Notes under the pieces: generated by a model
What the model was told of the DNA's origin: nothing
The model's input: the letters and a program-made list of their open reading frames with translations, nothing else
Databases searched by the model: none
Position numbers and translations under genes: made by a program
Part shown: positions 49,779-61,962 of the stretch, piece after piece
How the letters are laid out: every line of letters starts with the position of its first letter
Numbering within the stretch: the stretch's first letter is position 1
Assembly: GCA_900109485.1 (NCBI GenBank)
Contig: FOAY01000002.1
Location: forward strand, 308,913-372,912
DNA length: 64,000 nt
Direction of reading: 5' to 3'
Origin: Kosakonia sacchari
GTDB taxonomy: Bacteria > Pseudomonadota > Gammaproteobacteria > Enterobacterales > Enterobacteriaceae

Positions 49779-52595
49779 ATGAGTGACTATAAATCTACCC
49801 TGAATTTGCCGGAAACAGGGTTCCCGATGCGCGGCGATCTCGCCAAGCGTGAGCCGGGAATGCTGGCGCGTTGGACTGATGATGACCTGTACGGCATCAT
49901 CCGTGCAGCGAAAAAAGGCAAAAAAACCTTCATTCTGCATGATGGCCCTCCATATGCGAATGGCAGCATTCATATTGGTCACTCGGTTAACAAGATTCTG
50001 AAAGACATTATTGTGAAGTCCAAAGGACTCGCAGGTTATGACTCTCCCTATGTTCCGGGTTGGGACTGCCACGGTCTGCCTATCGAGCTGAAAGTGGAGC
50101 AGGAGTTCGGTAAGCCGGGTGAGAAATTCACCGCCGCGGAGTTCCGCGCCAAATGCCGTGAATATGCCGCAACGCAGGTTGACGGTCAGCGCAAAGACTT
50201 TATCCGTCTCGGCGTGCTGGGCGACTGGTCACACCCGTACCTGACCATGGATTTCAAAACCGAAGCTAATATTATCCGCGCGCTGGGCAAAATCATCGGC
50301 AATGGTCACCTGCTTAAAGGCGCCAAGCCGGTGCACTGGTGTGTCGACTGCCGTTCCGCGTTGGCGGAAGCCGAAGTGGAGTATTACGACAAAACATCGC
50401 CGTCCATCGACGTGGCGTTCCATGCTGTCGACCAGGATGCAGTAAAAGCCAAATTTGGCGTTGCAGCTGTTAACGGTCCGGTTTCTCTGGTTATCTGGAC
50501 CACCACGCCGTGGACACTGCCGGCTAACCGCGCAATTTCTCTCGCGCCGGAATTTGAGTATGTGCTGGTGCAGATTGATGGTCAGGCGTTGATCCTGGCG
50601 AAAGATCTGGTCGAGAGCGTGATGAAACGCATCGGCACCGCAGAATACAATGTGTTGGGTACGGTGAAAGGCGCAGAGCTGGAGCTGATGCGCTTTAAGC
50701 ATCCGTTCCTGGATTTTGATGTCCCTGCGATCCTCGGCGATCACGTTACGCTGGAAGCCGGTACCGGTGCGGTCCATACCGCTGGCGGTCACGGCCCGGA
50801 CGACTACACCATCAGCCTGAAATACGGTCTGGAAATCGCCAACCCGGTTGGTCCGGACGGCGCTTATCTGCCGGGTACTTACCCGACGCTGGATGGCGTG
50901 AATGTGTTCAAAGCGAACGACATCATCGTGGCGCTGCTGACGGAAAAAGGCGCGCTGCTGCACGTTGAAAAAATGCAGCACAGCTATCCGTGCTGCTGGC
51001 GTCATAAATCGCCGATCATCTTCCGTGCGACGCCGCAGTGGTTTGTCAGCATGGACCAGAAAGGTCTGCGTGCGCAGTCGCTGAGCGAAATCAAAGGTGT
51101 GCAGTGGATCCCGGACTGGGGCCAGGCGCGTATCGAATCGATGGTCGCCAACCGTCCTGACTGGTGTATTTCCCGTCAGCGTACCTGGGGCGTTCCGATG
51201 TCGCTGTTCGTGCATAAAGACACCGAAGAGCTGCATCCGCGCACGCTGGAGCTGATCGAAGCCGTTGCCAAACGCGTTGAAGCCGACGGTATTCAGGCAT
51301 GGTGGGATCTTGACCCGCGCGACATCATGGGCGATGACGCTGACAACTATGTCAAAGTGCCGGATACGCTGGACGTATGGTTCGATTCCGGTTCAACTCA
51401 CGCTTCCGTGGTTGATGTGCGTCCGGAGTTTGCTGGTCACGCAGCGGATATGTATCTGGAAGGTTCGGATCAGCATCGCGGCTGGTTTATGTCCTCGCTG
51501 ATGATCTCCACGGCGATGAAGGGCAAAGCGCCGTACCGTCAGGTGCTGACTCACGGTTTCACTGTGGATGGTCAGGGCCGCAAGATGTCCAAATCCATCG
51601 GCAACACCGTTTCCCCGCAGGATGTGATGAACAAACTGGGCGCGGATATCCTGCGCCTGTGGGTTGCTTCCACGGATTACACCGGCGAAATGGCGGTTTC
51701 TGACGAGATCCTGAAACGCGCAGCGGACAGCTATCGTCGTATCCGTAATACCGCGCGCTTCCTGCTGGCGAATCTCAACGGCTTCGATCCGGCGAAAGAC
51801 ATGGTGAAACCGGAAGAGATGGTGGTGCTGGATCGCTGGGCGGTGGGCTGTGCGAAAGCGGCTCAGGAAGATATTGTTCAGGCCTATGATTCCTATGATT
51901 TCCACGAAGTGGTGCAGCGCCTGATGCGTTTCTGCTCCATTGAAATGGGGTCGTTCTACCTCGACATCATCAAAGACCGCCAGTACACCGCGAAAGCGGA
52001 TAGCGTGGCGCGTCGTAGCTGCCAGACCGCGCTGTACCACATCGCGGAAGCGCTGGTGCGCTGGATGGCGCCGATCATGTCCTTTACCGCCGATGAAATC
52101 TGGGGCTACCTGCCAGGCGATCGCGAGAAGTATGTCTTTACCGGCGAGTGGTACGAAGGCCTGTTCGGCCTGGCGGAAAGCGAAGCGATGAACGACGCCT
52201 TCTGGGACGAGCTGCTGAAGGTGCGCGGTGAAGTGAACAAGGTGATTGAGCAGGCGCGCGCTGACAAGAAAGTCGGTGGCTCTCTGGAAGCGGCCGTTAC
52301 GCTGTTCGCCGAGCCGGAACTGGCGGCGAAGTTGACCTCGTTGGGCGACGAATTGCGATTTGTCCTGTTGACCTCCGGGGCGAAAGTTGCGGATTATGCC
52401 AGCGCTTCAGCAGACGCTCAGCAGAGCGAACTGCTCAAAGGGCTGAAAGTCGCGCTGAGCAAAGCCGAAGGTGATAAATGCCCGCGCTGCTGGCATTACA
52501 CCAATGATGTCGGCCAGGTGGCGGAACACGCAGATATCTGCGGACGCTGTGTGAGCAACGTCGCCGGTGACGGCGAAAAACGTAAGTTTGCCTGA
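49779..52595 (+). CDS. ileS: Isoleucyl-tRNA synthetase
   Basis: This 938-aa class I synthetase charges tRNA-Ile and edits valine. HIGH is at 65-68, KMSKS at about 602-606, the CP1 editing domain lies between, and the C-terminal zinc site has CPRCW and CGRC pairs. ATG 49779 gives the E. coli length; an upstream ATG at 49740 is not supported. The stop codon overlaps the lspA start by one base (TGATG). Confidence 0.98.
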   Translation: MSDYKSTLNLPETGFPMRGDLAKREPGMLARWTDDDLYGIIRAAKKGKKTFILHDGPPYANGSIHIGHSVNKILKDIIVKSKGLAGYDSPYVPGWDCHGLPIELKVEQEFGKPGEKFTAAEFRAKCREYAATQVDGQRKDFIRLGVLGDWSHPYLTMDFKTEANIIRALGKIIGNGHLLKGAKPVHWCVDCRSALAEAEVEYYDKTSPSIDVAFHAVDQDAVKAKFGVAAVNGPVSLVIWTTTPWTLPANRAISLAPEFEYVLVQIDGQALILAKDLVESVMKRIGTAEYNVLGTVKGAELELMRFKHPFLDFDVPAILGDHVTLEAGTGAVHTAGGHGPDDYTISLKYGLEIANPVGPDGAYLPGTYPTLDGVNVFKANDIIVALLTEKGALLHVEKMQHSYPCCWRHKSPIIFRATPQWFVSMDQKGLRAQSLSEIKGVQWIPDWGQARIESMVANRPDWCISRQRTWGVPMSLFVHKDTEELHPRTLELIEAVAKRVEADGIQAWWDLDPRDIMGDDADNYVKVPDTLDVWFDSGSTHASVVDVRPEFAGHAADMYLEGSDQHRGWFMSSLMISTAMKGKAPYRQVLTHGFTVDGQGRKMSKSIGNTVSPQDVMNKLGADILRLWVASTDYTGEMAVSDEILKRAADSYRRIRNTARFLLANLNGFDPAKDMVKPEEMVVLDRWAVGCAKAAQEDIVQAYDSYDFHEVVQRLMRFCSIEMGSFYLDIIKDRQYTAKADSVARRSCQTALYHIAEALVRWMAPIMSFTADEIWGYLPGDREKYVFTGEWYEGLFGLAESEAMNDAFWDELLKVRGEVNKVIEQARADKKVGGSLEAAVTLFAEPELAAKLTSLGDELRFVLLTSGAKVADYASASADAQQSELLKGLKVALSKAEGDKCPRCWHYTNDVGQVAEHADICGRCVSNVAGDGEKRKFA

Positions 52596-53095
52596 TGAGT
52601 AAGCCTCTCTGTTCTACAGGACTGCGCTGGCTGTGGCTGGTTGTGGTTGTGCTGATTATCGATCTGGGCAGTAAATACCTGATCCTCCAGAACTTTGCTC
52701 TGGGGGATACGGTGTCGCTGTTCCCGTCGCTCAATCTGCACTATGCGCGTAATTATGGCGCAGCATTCAGTTTTATGGCGGACAGCGGCGGCTGGCAGCG
52801 CTGGTTCTTTGCCGGTATTGCTATCGGCATCAGCGTGGTGCTGGCGGTGCTGATGTACCGTGGAAAAGCCACGCAAAAGCTGAATAACATCGCTTATGCG
52901 CTGATTATCGGCGGCGCGCTCGGTAATCTCTTCGACCGCTTATGGCATGGCTTCGTCGTCGATATGATCGATTTCTACGTCGGCGACTGGCATTTTGCTA
53001 CCTTTAACCTTGCCGATAGCGCAATTTGTATCGGCGCGGCGCTGATTGTGCTGGAAGGCTTTTTGCCTAAACCTGCAGCGAAAGAGCAGATGTAA
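52595..53095 (+). CDS. lspA: Prolipoprotein signal peptidase LspA
   Basis: This 166-aa inner-membrane aspartyl protease removes the signal peptide from lipid-modified prolipoproteins. Four transmembrane helices are predicted; the catalytic pair is Asp123 (VVDMIDF) and Asp141 (FNLADSAI). It overlaps ileS by one nucleotide, so translation is reinitiated or coupled. A REP-like element follows before fkpB. Confidence 0.97.
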   Translation: MSKPLCSTGLRWLWLVVVVLIIDLGSKYLILQNFALGDTVSLFPSLNLHYARNYGAAFSFMADSGGWQRWFFAGIAIGISVVLAVLMYRGKATQKLNNIAYALIIGGALGNLFDRLWHGFVVDMIDFYVGDWHFATFNLADSAICIGAALIVLEGFLPKPAAKEQM

Positions 53096-53103
53096 ATGTA
53101 AAT

Positions 53104-53180
53104 GCCGGGTGGCGCTTTGCTTGCCCGGTCTACAGAATTTGTGGCCGCCTGTTAGCCCGGTAAGCAAAGTGCCACCGGGC
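53104..53180 (+). repeat. REP/BIME-like inverted repeat between lspA and fkpB
   Basis: Two 25-bp arms, 53104-53128 and 53156-53180, are near-perfect inverted copies of each other (GCCGGGTGGCGCTTTGC and GCAAAGTGCCACCGGGC cores). The 118-bp gap it occupies is inside an operon, and there is no T-run, so it is likely to affect mRNA stability rather than end transcription. Confidence 0.75.
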
Positions 53181-53213
53181 AAACAGGTGAGTCAAAACAA
53201 GCGAGCAACCTGC

Positions 53214-53684
53214 ATGTCTAAATCCGTACAGAGCGATAGCGCAGTGCTGGTGCACTTCACGCTCAAGCTCGAAGATGGCTCTCTTGCCGAGTCAACCCGC
53301 AACAACGGCAAACCGGCGCTGTTTCGTCTGGGCGATGGCTCGCTCTCCGAGGGGCTGGAGCAACATTTGCTGGGTCTGAAAGCCGGGGAGAAAAAGGTTT
53401 TCTCTCTCGAACCGGATGCCGCTTTCGGTACGCCGAGCCCGGACCTGATTCAGTACTTCTCCCGCCGTGAGTTTATGGATGCCGGGGAGCCTGAAATCGG
53501 GGCGATTATGCTCTTTACCGCAATGGATGGCAGCGAAATGCCGGGCGTGATCCGTGAAATTAACGGCGACTCTATCACCGTCGATTTCAACCATCCGCTG
53601 GCGGGCAGAACCGTCCATTTTGATATCGATGTACTGGAAGTCGATCCGGTACTGGAGGAAACGAATGCAGATCCTGTTGGCTAA
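53214..53684 (+). CDS. fkpB: FKBP-type peptidyl-prolyl isomerase FkpB (SlpA)
   Basis: This 156-aa SlyD-like FKBP with an insert-in-flap domain has prolyl isomerase and chaperone activity. The FKBP core [12 protein letters not shown] and the conserved [14 protein letters not shown] region are visible. ATG 53214 gives the E. coli-like N-terminus; the long upstream extension would run through the REP element. Its C-terminus is a few residues longer than E. coli (149 aa). It overlaps ispH by 20 bp. Confidence 0.95.
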   Translation: MSKSVQSDSAVLVHFTLKLEDGSLAESTRNNGKPALFRLGDGSLSEGLEQHLLGLKAGEKKVFSLEPDAAFGTPSPDLIQYFSRREFMDAGEPEIGAIMLFTAMDGSEMPGVIREINGDSITVDFNHPLAGRTVHFDIDVLEVDPVLEETNADPVG

Positions 53685-54615
53685 CCCGCGCGGTTTTTGC
53701 GCCGGCGTTGACCGCGCTATCAGCATTGTTGAAAACGCGCTGGCTCTGTATGGCGCGCCAATTTATGTGCGTCACGAAGTGGTGCACAACCGTTATGTTG
53801 TTGATAGCCTGCGCGAGCGCGGGGCTATTTTCATTGAGCAGTTAAGTGAAGTGCCGGACGGCGCAATCCTGATTTTCTCTGCTCACGGTGTTTCCCAGGC
53901 GGTACGTAACGAAGCGAAAAGCCGCGATCTGACGGTTTTCGACGCCACCTGTCCGCTGGTGACAAAAGTGCATATGGAAGTGGCTCGCGCCAGCCGACGC
54001 GGTGAGGAAGCGATCCTGATCGGTCACGCCGGGCATCCGGAAGTGGAAGGTACCATGGGGCAGTACAGCAACCCGAAAGGGGGCATGTACCTGGTCGAAT
54101 CGCCTGCCGATGTTGCTACGCTCAACATCAAAGATGCGGGCAAACTGTCATTTATGACGCAGACCACGCTCTCAGTGGACGATACATCTGATGTCATTGA
54201 CGCACTGCGCGCCCGTTTCCCGCAGATTGTTGGCCCGCGTAAAGATGACATTTGTTACGCCACGACGAACCGCCAGGAAGCGGTGCGAGCGCTGGCTGAA
54301 CAGGCGGAAGTGGTGCTGGTGGTCGGCTCGAAAAACTCTTCCAACTCCAACCGTCTGGCCGAACTGGCGCAGCGGATGGGCAAACGCGCTTATTTGATCG
54401 ATGACGCTTCTGATATCCAGGAAGCCTGGGTTAAAAATATCAAATGTGTAGGCGTAACCGCCGGTGCCTCTGCGCCGGACATTCTGGTGCAGAACGTGAT
54501 TACCCGCCTGCAGGAGCTGGGCGGCGGTGAAGCCATCCCGCTGGAAGGGCGCGAAGAAAATATTGTCTTTGAAGTACCAAAAGAGCTAAGGGTTGATGTT
54601 CGCGAGGTCGAATAA
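53665..54615 (+). CDS. ispH: 4-hydroxy-3-methylbut-2-enyl diphosphate reductase IspH
   Basis: This 316-aa [4Fe-4S] enzyme carries out the last step of the MEP pathway, giving IPP and DMAPP. The cluster-ligating cysteines are Cys12, Cys96 and Cys197. ATG 53665 is preceded by GAGGAA within fkpB, and gives the E. coli length. It is the last gene of the ribF-ileS-lspA-fkpB-ispH unit, and a terminator follows. Confidence 0.97.
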   Translation: MQILLANPRGFCAGVDRAISIVENALALYGAPIYVRHEVVHNRYVVDSLRERGAIFIEQLSEVPDGAILIFSAHGVSQAVRNEAKSRDLTVFDATCPLVTKVHMEVARASRRGEEAILIGHAGHPEVEGTMGQYSNPKGGMYLVESPADVATLNIKDAGKLSFMTQTTLSVDDTSDVIDALRARFPQIVGPRKDDICYATTNRQEAVRALAEQAEVVLVVGSKNSSNSNRLAELAQRMGKRAYLIDDASDIQEAWVKNIKCVGVTAGASAPDILVQNVITRLQELGGGEAIPLEGREENIVFEVPKELRVDVREVE

Positions 54616-54641
54616 CATTTTGCCCTAAACGTTATGCGAAG

Positions 54642-54667
54642 ATGCCAGACTCAGTCTGGCATTTTTT
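54642..54667 (+). terminator. Terminator after ispH
   Basis: A near-perfect 10-bp stem (ATGCCAGACT with AGTCTGGCAT) around a single base is followed by a T-run (54662-54667), 26 bp after the ispH stop. Confidence 0.88.
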
Positions 54668-54691
54668 ATGGATTTCACTTCAGGAGGCACT

Positions 54692-55606
54692 ATGCGTTTG
54701 CCAATGATTCTCGACACCGATCCGGGCATTGACGATGCCGTTGCCATTGCCGCCGCGTTGTATGCGCCGCAGTGCGAACTTAAACTGATCACCACCGTCG
54801 CCGGGAATGTGTCGCTGGAAAAAACCACTCGCAACGCCCTGCAACTACTCAACTTCTGGCAGGCCGATATCCCGCTGGCGCAAGGTGCGTCGACACCCTT
54901 ATTGCGCCCGCTGCACAGCGCCGCCGAAGTGCACGGGGAGTCCGGCATGGATGGTTACGATTTCGTTGAGCATCAGCGCCAGCCGTTGGCTAAACCGGCA
55001 TTTCAGGCAATACGCGATACGCTGATGGCATCTGCTGAACCTGTTACGCTGGTGACCATCGGCCCATTGACCAATATCGCTCTGCTGCTGTCGCACTACC
55101 CGGAGTGCCAGTTCAATATCCGTCGTCTGGTGATGATGGGCGGCTCCACCGGACGGGGTAACTTCACACCCAATGCTGAATTCAATATTGCTATCGATCC
55201 CGAAGCTGCTGCCCGTGTTTTTCAGAGCGGCCTTGAGATCGTGATGTGTGGGCTGGATGTCACAAATCGGGCGACGCTGACGCCTGAGTTCCTCGCGACG
55301 CTGCCCGCGCTCAACAAAACCGGGCATATGTTGCACGCGCTGTTTAGTCACTATCGTAGCGGCAGCATGTCCACCGGGCTGCGTATGCACGATCTCTGCG
55401 CGATTGCCTGGCTGGCACGCCCGGAACTGTTTACGCTGAAATCCTGTTTTGTGGCGGTGGAGACGCAGGGGCAATACACCTCCGGCACGACGGTGGTGGA
55501 TATCGACGGCAAGCTGAAGCAGAAACCGAATGCGCAGGTTGCGCTGGATATTGATGTGGAGGGTTTTCGTCACTGGGCGGCGGAAGTGCTGGCACTCGCA
55601 CCCTGA
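54692..55606 (+). CDS. rihC: Non-specific ribonucleoside hydrolase RihC
   Basis: This 304-aa nucleoside hydrolase splits purine and pyrimidine ribonucleosides into base and ribose. The Ca2+-binding DTDPGIDDA motif is at 8-16, with Asp10, Asp14 and Asp15. ATG 54692 has a strong AGGAGG site and gives the E. coli length. It stands between the ispH terminator and dapB, so it is probably a single-gene unit. Confidence 0.97.
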   Translation: MRLPMILDTDPGIDDAVAIAAALYAPQCELKLITTVAGNVSLEKTTRNALQLLNFWQADIPLAQGASTPLLRPLHSAAEVHGESGMDGYDFVEHQRQPLAKPAFQAIRDTLMASAEPVTLVTIGPLTNIALLLSHYPECQFNIRRLVMMGGSTGRGNFTPNAEFNIAIDPEAAARVFQSGLEIVMCGLDVTNRATLTPEFLATLPALNKTGHMLHALFSHYRSGSMSTGLRMHDLCAIAWLARPELFTLKSCFVAVETQGQYTSGTTVVDIDGKLKQKPNAQVALDIDVEGFRHWAAEVLALAP

Positions 55607-55729
55607 TGAATCATGCCTTTTACTGATATTTCCGGCTGTATATCATTAATTTCTAATTATCGGTGTTTTCGGCTGGTGGCCCCGACGTGGGCTGGTTAAT
55701 CTGGAAACGATTCTTACGCATTTTTTTAA

Positions 55730-56566
<837 letters not shown>

Positions 56567-56617
56567 GAGTTATTACCCATCGTGATGTGGTTGTTGCAGT
56601 CGTAATTAATTGATTGC

Positions 56618-56642
56618 AAAGGGCAGTATTTTATTGCCCTTT
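56618..56642 (+). terminator. Terminator after dapB
   Basis: A perfect 8-bp stem (AAAGGGCA with TGCCCTTT) with a 9-nt loop is followed by T-rich sequence, 51 bp after the stop codon. Confidence 0.75.
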
Positions 56643-56728
56643 TATTTTCTCTTTTTTTCTCTGTTTCTAATGCCAGAGTGGTCTAATCTTCACTTATCTT
56701 CTCTTTTTTTCGCGCTGAAATGTAAATT

Positions 56729-56744
56729 TTGACCATTTGGTCCA
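56729..56744. promoter_or_regulatory. RutR-type operator upstream of carAB
   Basis: TTGACCATTTGGTCCA is a near-palindrome matching the RutR motif TTGACCA-n2-TGGTCAA at nearly all positions. In E. coli RutR acts at carAB P1 in response to uracil. Confidence 0.75.
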
Positions 56745-56785
56745 CTTTCTTGTGCCAGGAACGCCTCTCTTGAAGTTTTCTTGCG

Positions 56786-56801
56786 ACGAAAGCGTTTTCG
56801 T
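56786..56801. promoter_or_regulatory. PurR-like operator upstream of carAB
   Basis: ACGAAAGCGTTTTCGT resembles the PurR consensus ACGCAAACGTTTTCNT, and carAB P1 is purine-repressed by PurR in E. coli. Its position, between the RutR-like site and the ARG boxes, fits. Confidence 0.65.
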
Positions 56802-56973
56802 GGCTGGTTTTTTTGATCTTTTTATCTGTTAAATCCAGTAATGAAGGGCAGTGGCGCAAAAGACTAAGAAAAATATGTGAGAAAAGTTGACTTTTAACCG
56901 ACATCTCTCCAGAATGCCGCCGTTTGCCAAAAATCCACGGCCAGCAAATTTGCATTGATTCATCATCTCAATA

Positions 56974-57008
56974 TGAATTAATATGCAAATAAAGTGAGTG
57001 AATATTCT
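56974..57008. promoter_or_regulatory. Pair of ARG boxes at carAB P2
   Basis: TGAATTAATATGCA (56974-56987) and TGAGTGAATATTCT (56995-57008) each resemble the ArgR consensus TGAATWWWWATTCA. Their starts are 21 bp apart, the usual spacing for one ArgR hexamer. They lie directly before carA. The rest of the 454-bp gap upstream of carA (56567-57020) holds the dapB terminator and the regulatory sites listed, but no gene. Confidence 0.75.
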
Positions 57009-57020
57009 CTGGAGGACGTT

Positions 57021-58169
57021 TTGATTAAGTCAGCGCTATTGGTTCTGGAAGACGGAACCCAGTTTCACGGTCGGGCCATTGGGGCAACGGGCACGGCAGT
57101 TGGGGAAGTCGTTTTCAATACTTCAATGACCGGTTATCAAGAAATCCTCACTGATCCTTCCTATTCCCGCCAAATCGTCACTCTTACTTATCCTCATATC
57201 GGCAATGTCGGCACCAACTCCGCTGACGAAGAATCCTCTCAGGTACATGCGCAAGGCCTGGTCATTCGTGACCTGCCGCTGATTGCCAGCAACTACCGCA
57301 ATACCGAAGACCTCTCTTCTTACCTGAAGCGCCATAACATTGTGGCGATTGCCGATATCGATACCCGTAAGCTGACGCGTTTGCTGCGCGAAAAAGGCGC
57401 GCAAAACGGCTGCATCATCGCCGGCGATAATGTCGATGCCGCAGTGGCGCTGGAGAAAGCGAAAGCATTCCCGGGCCTGAACGGAATGGATCTGGCAAAA
57501 GAAGTGACGACGGCGGAAACCTACAGCTGGACACAAGGCAGCTGGACGCTGGCAGGCGAACTGCCGCAGGCGAAAGCGGCAAGCGAATTACCGTTCCACG
57601 TTGTCGCTTACGACTACGGCGCGAAACGTAATATCCTGCGTATGCTGGTCGATCGCGGTTGCCGTTTAACGGTCGTACCGGCGAAAACCCCGGCGGCGGA
57701 CGTACTGAAGCTCAATCCGGACGGTATCTTCCTCTCCAATGGTCCTGGCGACCCGGCACCGTGCGATTACGCGATTGAGGCGATTAAAACCTTCCTCGAA
57801 ACGGATATTCCGGTGTTCGGCATCTGTCTTGGCCATCAACTGCTGGCGCTGGCGAGCGGCGCGAAAACCATGAAGATGAAATTCGGCCACCACGGCGGCA
57901 ACCATCCGGTAAAAGATATTGATAACAATACCGTGATGATCACCGCGCAGAACCACGGTTTTGCCGTTGATGAAGCCTCAATGCCTGCCAATTTGCGGGT
58001 GACGCACAAATCGCTGTTCGACGGCACGCTGCAAGGCATCCATCGTACCGACAAACCGGCGTTCAGTTTCCAGGGCCACCCGGAAGCCAGCCCGGGGCCG
58101 CACGATGCCGCACCGCTGTTTGACCACTTTATTGAGCTCATTGAGCAGTATCGCAACACCGCCAAATAA
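57021..58169 (+). CDS. carA: Carbamoyl-phosphate synthase small subunit
   Basis: This 382-aa glutaminase subunit supplies ammonia for carbamoyl phosphate, used in arginine and pyrimidine synthesis. The class I amidotransferase nucleophile is Cys269 in FGICLGH. The start is TTG 57021 with GGAGG 5 bp before it, as known for E. coli carA, giving [10 protein letters not shown]. An in-frame GTG at 56994 lies inside the ARG boxes and is not used. carB follows after 17 bp. Confidence 0.97.
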   Translation: MIKSALLVLEDGTQFHGRAIGATGTAVGEVVFNTSMTGYQEILTDPSYSRQIVTLTYPHIGNVGTNSADEESSQVHAQGLVIRDLPLIASNYRNTEDLSSYLKRHNIVAIADIDTRKLTRLLREKGAQNGCIIAGDNVDAAVALEKAKAFPGLNGMDLAKEVTTAETYSWTQGSWTLAGELPQAKAASELPFHVVAYDYGAKRNILRMLVDRGCRLTVVPAKTPAADVLKLNPDGIFLSNGPGDPAPCDYAIEAIKTFLETDIPVFGICLGHQLLALASGAKTMKMKFGHHGGNHPVKDIDNNTVMITAQNHGFAVDEASMPANLRVTHKSLFDGTLQGIHRTDKPAFSFQGHPEASPGPHDAAPLFDHFIELIEQYRNTAK

Positions 58170-58186
58170 TCAGGAGAAGAAGAGCC

Positions 58187-61100
58187 ATGCCAAAACGTAC
58201 AGACATAAAAAGTATCCTGATCCTTGGCGCGGGTCCGATTGTTATCGGCCAGGCGTGTGAGTTCGACTACTCCGGTGCGCAGGCGTGTAAAGCGCTGCGC
58301 GAAGAGGGTTACCGCGTTATCCTGGTGAACTCCAACCCGGCGACAATAATGACCGACCCGGAGATGGCGGACGCCACCTATATCGAGCCAATCCACTGGG
58401 AAGTGGTACGCAAAATCATCGAAAAAGAGCGTCCGGATGCCGTACTGCCAACCATGGGCGGTCAAACCGCGCTGAACTGCGCGCTGGAACTGGAACGTCA
58501 GGGCGTGCTGGAAGAGTTCGGCGTCACCATGATTGGCGCGACCGCTGATGCGATTGATAAAGCAGAAGATCGCCGTCGTTTCGACATCGCGATGAAGAAA
58601 ATCGGTCTCGACACTGCGCGTTCCGGTATCGCACATACCATGGACGAAGCGCTGGCCGTCGCGGCTGACGTGGGTTTCCCGTGCATCATCCGTCCTTCCT
58701 TTACCATGGGCGGCACTGGTGGCGGCATCGCCTATAACCGTGAAGAATTTGAAGAGATTTGCGCCCGCGGGCTGGATCTCTCGCCAACCAATGAGCTGCT
58801 GATTGACGAATCGCTGATTGGCTGGAAAGAGTACGAGATGGAAGTGGTGCGTGATAAAAACGACAACTGCATCATCGTCTGCTCCATTGAAAACTTCGAC
58901 GCCATGGGGATCCACACCGGTGACTCCATCACCGTGGCGCCAGCACAGACCCTGACCGATAAAGAGTACCAAATCATGCGTAACGCCTCGATGGCGGTAC
59001 TGCGTGAAATCGGGGTGGAAACCGGCGGCTCCAACGTACAGTTCGCGGTGAACCCGAAAAACGGTCGTCTGATTGTGATTGAAATGAACCCGCGCGTATC
59101 CCGCTCTTCTGCGCTGGCCTCAAAAGCGACCGGCTTCCCGATTGCGAAAGTGGCAGCCAAGCTGGCGGTGGGTTATACGCTGGATGAGTTGATGAACGAC
59201 ATTACCGGCGGCCGTACTCCGGCGTCGTTCGAACCGTCCATCGACTACGTAGTGACCAAGATTCCGCGCTTCAACTTCGAGAAATTTGTCGGCGCCAATG
59301 ACCGTCTGACCACGCAGATGAAATCCGTCGGTGAAGTGATGGCCATTGGCCGCACGCAGCAGGAATCGATGCAGAAAGCGCTGCGCGGCCTGGAAGTGGG
59401 CGCGACCGGTTTTGACCCGAAAGTGAGCCTTGACGATCCGGAAGCGCTGACCAAAATCCGCCGCGAACTGAAAGACGCAGGCGCAGAGCGTATCTGGTAC
59501 ATCGCCGATGCATTCCGTGCGGGTCTCTCCATCGACGGCGTGTTTAACCTGACCAATATTGACCGCTGGTTCCTGGTACAGATTGAAGAGCTGGTGCGTC
59601 TGGAAGAGCAGGTTGCTGCGGTGGGCATTAACGGTCTGGACGCAGACTTCCTGCGCACCCTGAAACGTAAAGGCTTTGCCGATGCGCGTCTGGCGAAACT
59701 GGTTGGCGTACGCGAAGCGGAAATCCGCAAACTGCGCGATCAGTACGATCTGCATCCGGTCTACAAACGTGTGGATACCTGTGCGGCAGAGTTCGCCACG
59801 GATACGGCCTATATGTACTCCACTTATGAAGATGAGTGCGAAGCTAACCCGAGCCAGGATCGCGAAAAAATCATGGTGCTGGGCGGCGGTCCAAACCGTA
59901 TCGGCCAGGGCATTGAATTCGACTACTGCTGCGTACATGCGTCGCTGGCACTGCGTGAAGACGGTTACGAAACCATTATGGTCAACTGTAACCCGGAAAC
60001 CGTTTCGACCGATTACGACACCTCTGATCGCCTCTACTTTGAGCCGGTGACCTTCGAGGACGTGCTGGAAATTGTTCGTGTAGAGAAGCCGAAAGGCGTC
60101 ATCGTGCAGTATGGCGGCCAGACACCGCTGAAACTGGCGCGTGCGCTGGAAGCCGCAGGTGTGCCGGTTATCGGTACCAGCCCGGATGCGATTGACCGTG
60201 CGGAAGACCGTGAGCGTTTCCAGCAGGCGGTTGACCGTCTGAAGCTGAAACAGCCAGCAAACGCCACCGTCACGGCGATTGAGCAGGCTATAGAAAAGGC
60301 GAAAGAGATTGGTTACCCGCTGGTGGTGCGCCCGTCCTACGTGCTGGGCGGCCGTGCGATGGAAATCGTCTATGATGAAGTCGACCTGCGTCGCTACTTT
60401 ATGACGGCGGTCAGCGTTTCCAACGATGCGCCGGTTCTGCTTGACCGTTTCCTCGATGATGCGGTGGAAGTGGATGTTGATGCCATCTGCGATGGTGAAA
60501 TGGTGCTGATTGGCGGCATCATGGAGCACATCGAACAAGCGGGCGTTCACTCCGGCGACTCCGCCTGCTCTCTGCCGGCTTACACGCTGAGCCAGGAAAT
60601 TCAGGACGTGATGCGCCAGCAGGTGCAGAAACTGGCGTTCGAGTTGCAGGTTCGCGGTCTGATGAACGTGCAGTTCGCGGTGAAAGACAACGAAGTCTAC
60701 CTGATTGAGGTAAACCCGCGTGCGGCGCGTACCGTACCGTTCGTCTCCAAGGCGACCGGCGTGCAGTTAGCGAAAGTGGCAGCGCGCGTGATGACCGGCA
60801 AAACGCTGGCGCAGCAGGGCCACACTAAAGAAATCATCCCGCCGTACTACTCAGTGAAAGAGGTGGTGCTGCCGTTTAACAAGTTCCCTGGCGTTGACCC
60901 GCTGTTAGGGCCAGAAATGCGCTCTACCGGTGAAGTGATGGGCGTCGGGCGCACCTTTGCTGAAGCATTTGCCAAAGCACAGCTCGGCAGCAACTCGACG
61001 ATGAAGAAATACGGTCGCGCGCTGCTCTCTGTTCGCGAAGGCGATAAAGAGCGCGTGGTGGATTTGGCGGCTAAGCTGCTGAAACAGGGCTTTGAACTGG

Positions 61101-61411
61101 ATGCAACCCACGGCACAGCGATTGTGCTGGGCGAGGCCGGTATCAACCCGCGCCTGGTGAACAAAGTGCATGAAGGTCGCCCGCACATTCAGGATCGTAT
61201 CAAGAATGGCGAGTACACCTACATCATCAACACCACGGCAGGCCGCCAGGCGATTGAGGATTCCAAACTGATTCGCCGCAGCGCGCTGCAATACAAAGTG
61301 CATTACGACACCACGCTGAACGGCGGCTTCGCCACCGCGATGGCGCTGAATGCGGATGCCACCGAGAAAGTGATTTCCGTGCAGGAAATGCACGCGCAAA
61401 TCCGCAAGTAA
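58187..61411 (+). CDS. carB: Carbamoyl-phosphate synthase large subunit
   Basis: This 1074-aa subunit makes carbamoyl phosphate from bicarbonate, ammonia and two ATP. Two homologous ATP-grasp halves (about 1-400 and 553-935) are visible, each beginning with a GxGPI/RIGQ nucleotide-fold start. The C-terminal domain (about 937-1074) binds UMP, IMP and ornithine. Length is one residue more than in E. coli. Confidence 0.99.
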   Translation: MPKRTDIKSILILGAGPIVIGQACEFDYSGAQACKALREEGYRVILVNSNPATIMTDPEMADATYIEPIHWEVVRKIIEKERPDAVLPTMGGQTALNCALELERQGVLEEFGVTMIGATADAIDKAEDRRRFDIAMKKIGLDTARSGIAHTMDEALAVAADVGFPCIIRPSFTMGGTGGGIAYNREEFEEICARGLDLSPTNELLIDESLIGWKEYEMEVVRDKNDNCIIVCSIENFDAMGIHTGDSITVAPAQTLTDKEYQIMRNASMAVLREIGVETGGSNVQFAVNPKNGRLIVIEMNPRVSRSSALASKATGFPIAKVAAKLAVGYTLDELMNDITGGRTPASFEPSIDYVVTKIPRFNFEKFVGANDRLTTQMKSVGEVMAIGRTQQESMQKALRGLEVGATGFDPKVSLDDPEALTKIRRELKDAGAERIWYIADAFRAGLSIDGVFNLTNIDRWFLVQIEELVRLEEQVAAVGINGLDADFLRTLKRKGFADARLAKLVGVREAEIRKLRDQYDLHPVYKRVDTCAAEFATDTAYMYSTYEDECEANPSQDREKIMVLGGGPNRIGQGIEFDYCCVHASLALREDGYETIMVNCNPETVSTDYDTSDRLYFEPVTFEDVLEIVRVEKPKGVIVQYGGQTPLKLARALEAAGVPVIGTSPDAIDRAEDRERFQQAVDRLKLKQPANATVTAIEQAIEKAKEIGYPLVVRPSYVLGGRAMEIVYDEVDLRRYFMTAVSVSNDAPVLLDRFLDDAVEVDVDAICDGEMVLIGGIMEHIEQAGVHSGDSACSLPAYTLSQEIQDVMRQQVQKLAFELQVRGLMNVQFAVKDNEVYLIEVNPRAARTVPFVSKATGVQLAKVAARVMTGKTLAQQGHTKEIIPPYYSVKEVVLPFNKFPGVDPLLGPEMRSTGEVMGVGRTFAEAFAKAQLGSNSTMKKYGRALLSVREGDKERVVDLAAKLLKQGFELDATHGTAIVLGEAGINPRLVNKVHEGRPHIQDRIKNGEYTYIINTTAGRQAIEDSKLIRRSALQYKVHYDTTLNGGFATAMALNADATEKVISVQEMHAQIRK

Positions 61412-61418
61412 GCCTGAC

Positions 61419-61445
61419 ACCGGCCCGTTTCGCGGGCCGGTTTTC
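61419..61445 (+). terminator. Terminator of carAB
   Basis: A perfect 9-bp stem (ACCGGCCCG with CGGGCCGGT) has a 5-nt loop and is followed by TTTTCTTTTC, 7 bp after the stop. Confidence 0.9.
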
Positions 61446-61470
61446 TTTTCCCGACTTCTACGTTCTGTAG

Positions 61471-61553
61471 GCCTGATAAGCGAAGCGCCATCAGGCATGA
61501 TCCTGCTCCCGCGTTGCGGTTGGTCGCCGGATGGCGGCGTTGCTTTATCCGGC
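61471..61553. repeat. Pair of REP elements after carB
   Basis: GCCTGATAAGC...ATCAGGC (61471-61496) and GCCGGATGGCG...ATCCGGC (61526-61553) are REP-type palindromes. They lie 60 bp downstream of carB and before the lipoprotein gene, and mark the edge of the core-gene block. Confidence 0.85.
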
Positions 61554-61674
61554 CTACAACACCTTTCTGTTATTGCCAATCTTCAGAAGGTTCTGCATTT
61601 CCCCACGCTTACAGTGAGTTAACCTAAAATAGGTTAACAGACGAATGAAATTCACTGAAAGCAGGGAGATAACC

Positions 61675-61911
61675 ATGCAAATGAACAAACTTCTGATGAC
61701 GTCGATTTTTACTGCCGCAGCGCTGTTTACCGTTGCCGGTTGTTCTTCAAATCAGGCTGTTCGCACCACGGATGGCCGCACCATTGTGACCGATGGTAAA
61801 CCGAAGGTGGATGATGACACCGGGCTGGTTTCCTATAAAAATGCCGAAACCGGTAAAACCGAGCAGATTAATCGCGATCAGGTGAAAAACATGAGTGAAC
61901 TGGATAACTGA
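61675..61911 (+). CDS. YgdI/YgdR-type lipoprotein (DUF903)
   Basis: This 78-aa small lipoprotein has a signal peptide with lipobox VAGC (lipidated Cys23). The mature domain (TTDGRTIVTDGKPKVDDDTGLVSYKNAETGKTEQINRDQV) is an SH3-like fold family seen in YgdI and YgdR. The serine at +2 predicts outer-membrane sorting. ATG 61675 has GGGAGAT upstream; a second ATG two codons in (61681) is less well spaced. Function is unknown, and this place in E. coli holds caiF. Confidence 0.85.
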   Translation: MQMNKLLMTSIFTAAALFTVAGCSSNQAVRTTDGRTIVTDGKPKVDDDTGLVSYKNAETGKTEQINRDQVKNMSELDN

Positions 61912-61931
61912 TCCGGCTTGCAGTGAGAATG

Positions 61932-61956
61932 AGTCCCGCTACTGCGGGACTTTTTT
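61932..61956 (+). terminator. Terminator after the lipoprotein gene
   Basis: A perfect 8-bp stem (AGTCCCGC with GCGGGACT) with a 4-nt loop is followed by six T residues, 20 bp after the stop and just before the convergent YhcH-family gene. Confidence 0.9.
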
Positions 61957-61962
61957 GTGCGC

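Noticed and set aside
57836-58972. A 378-aa minus-strand ORF across carA-carB
   Set aside because: It spans two real genes and their junction on the other strand, and shows no domain.
59120-60550. A 476-aa minus-strand ORF opposite carB
   Set aside because: It is an antisense shadow of strongly codon-biased carB, with His/Arg/Phe-rich low-quality sequence.
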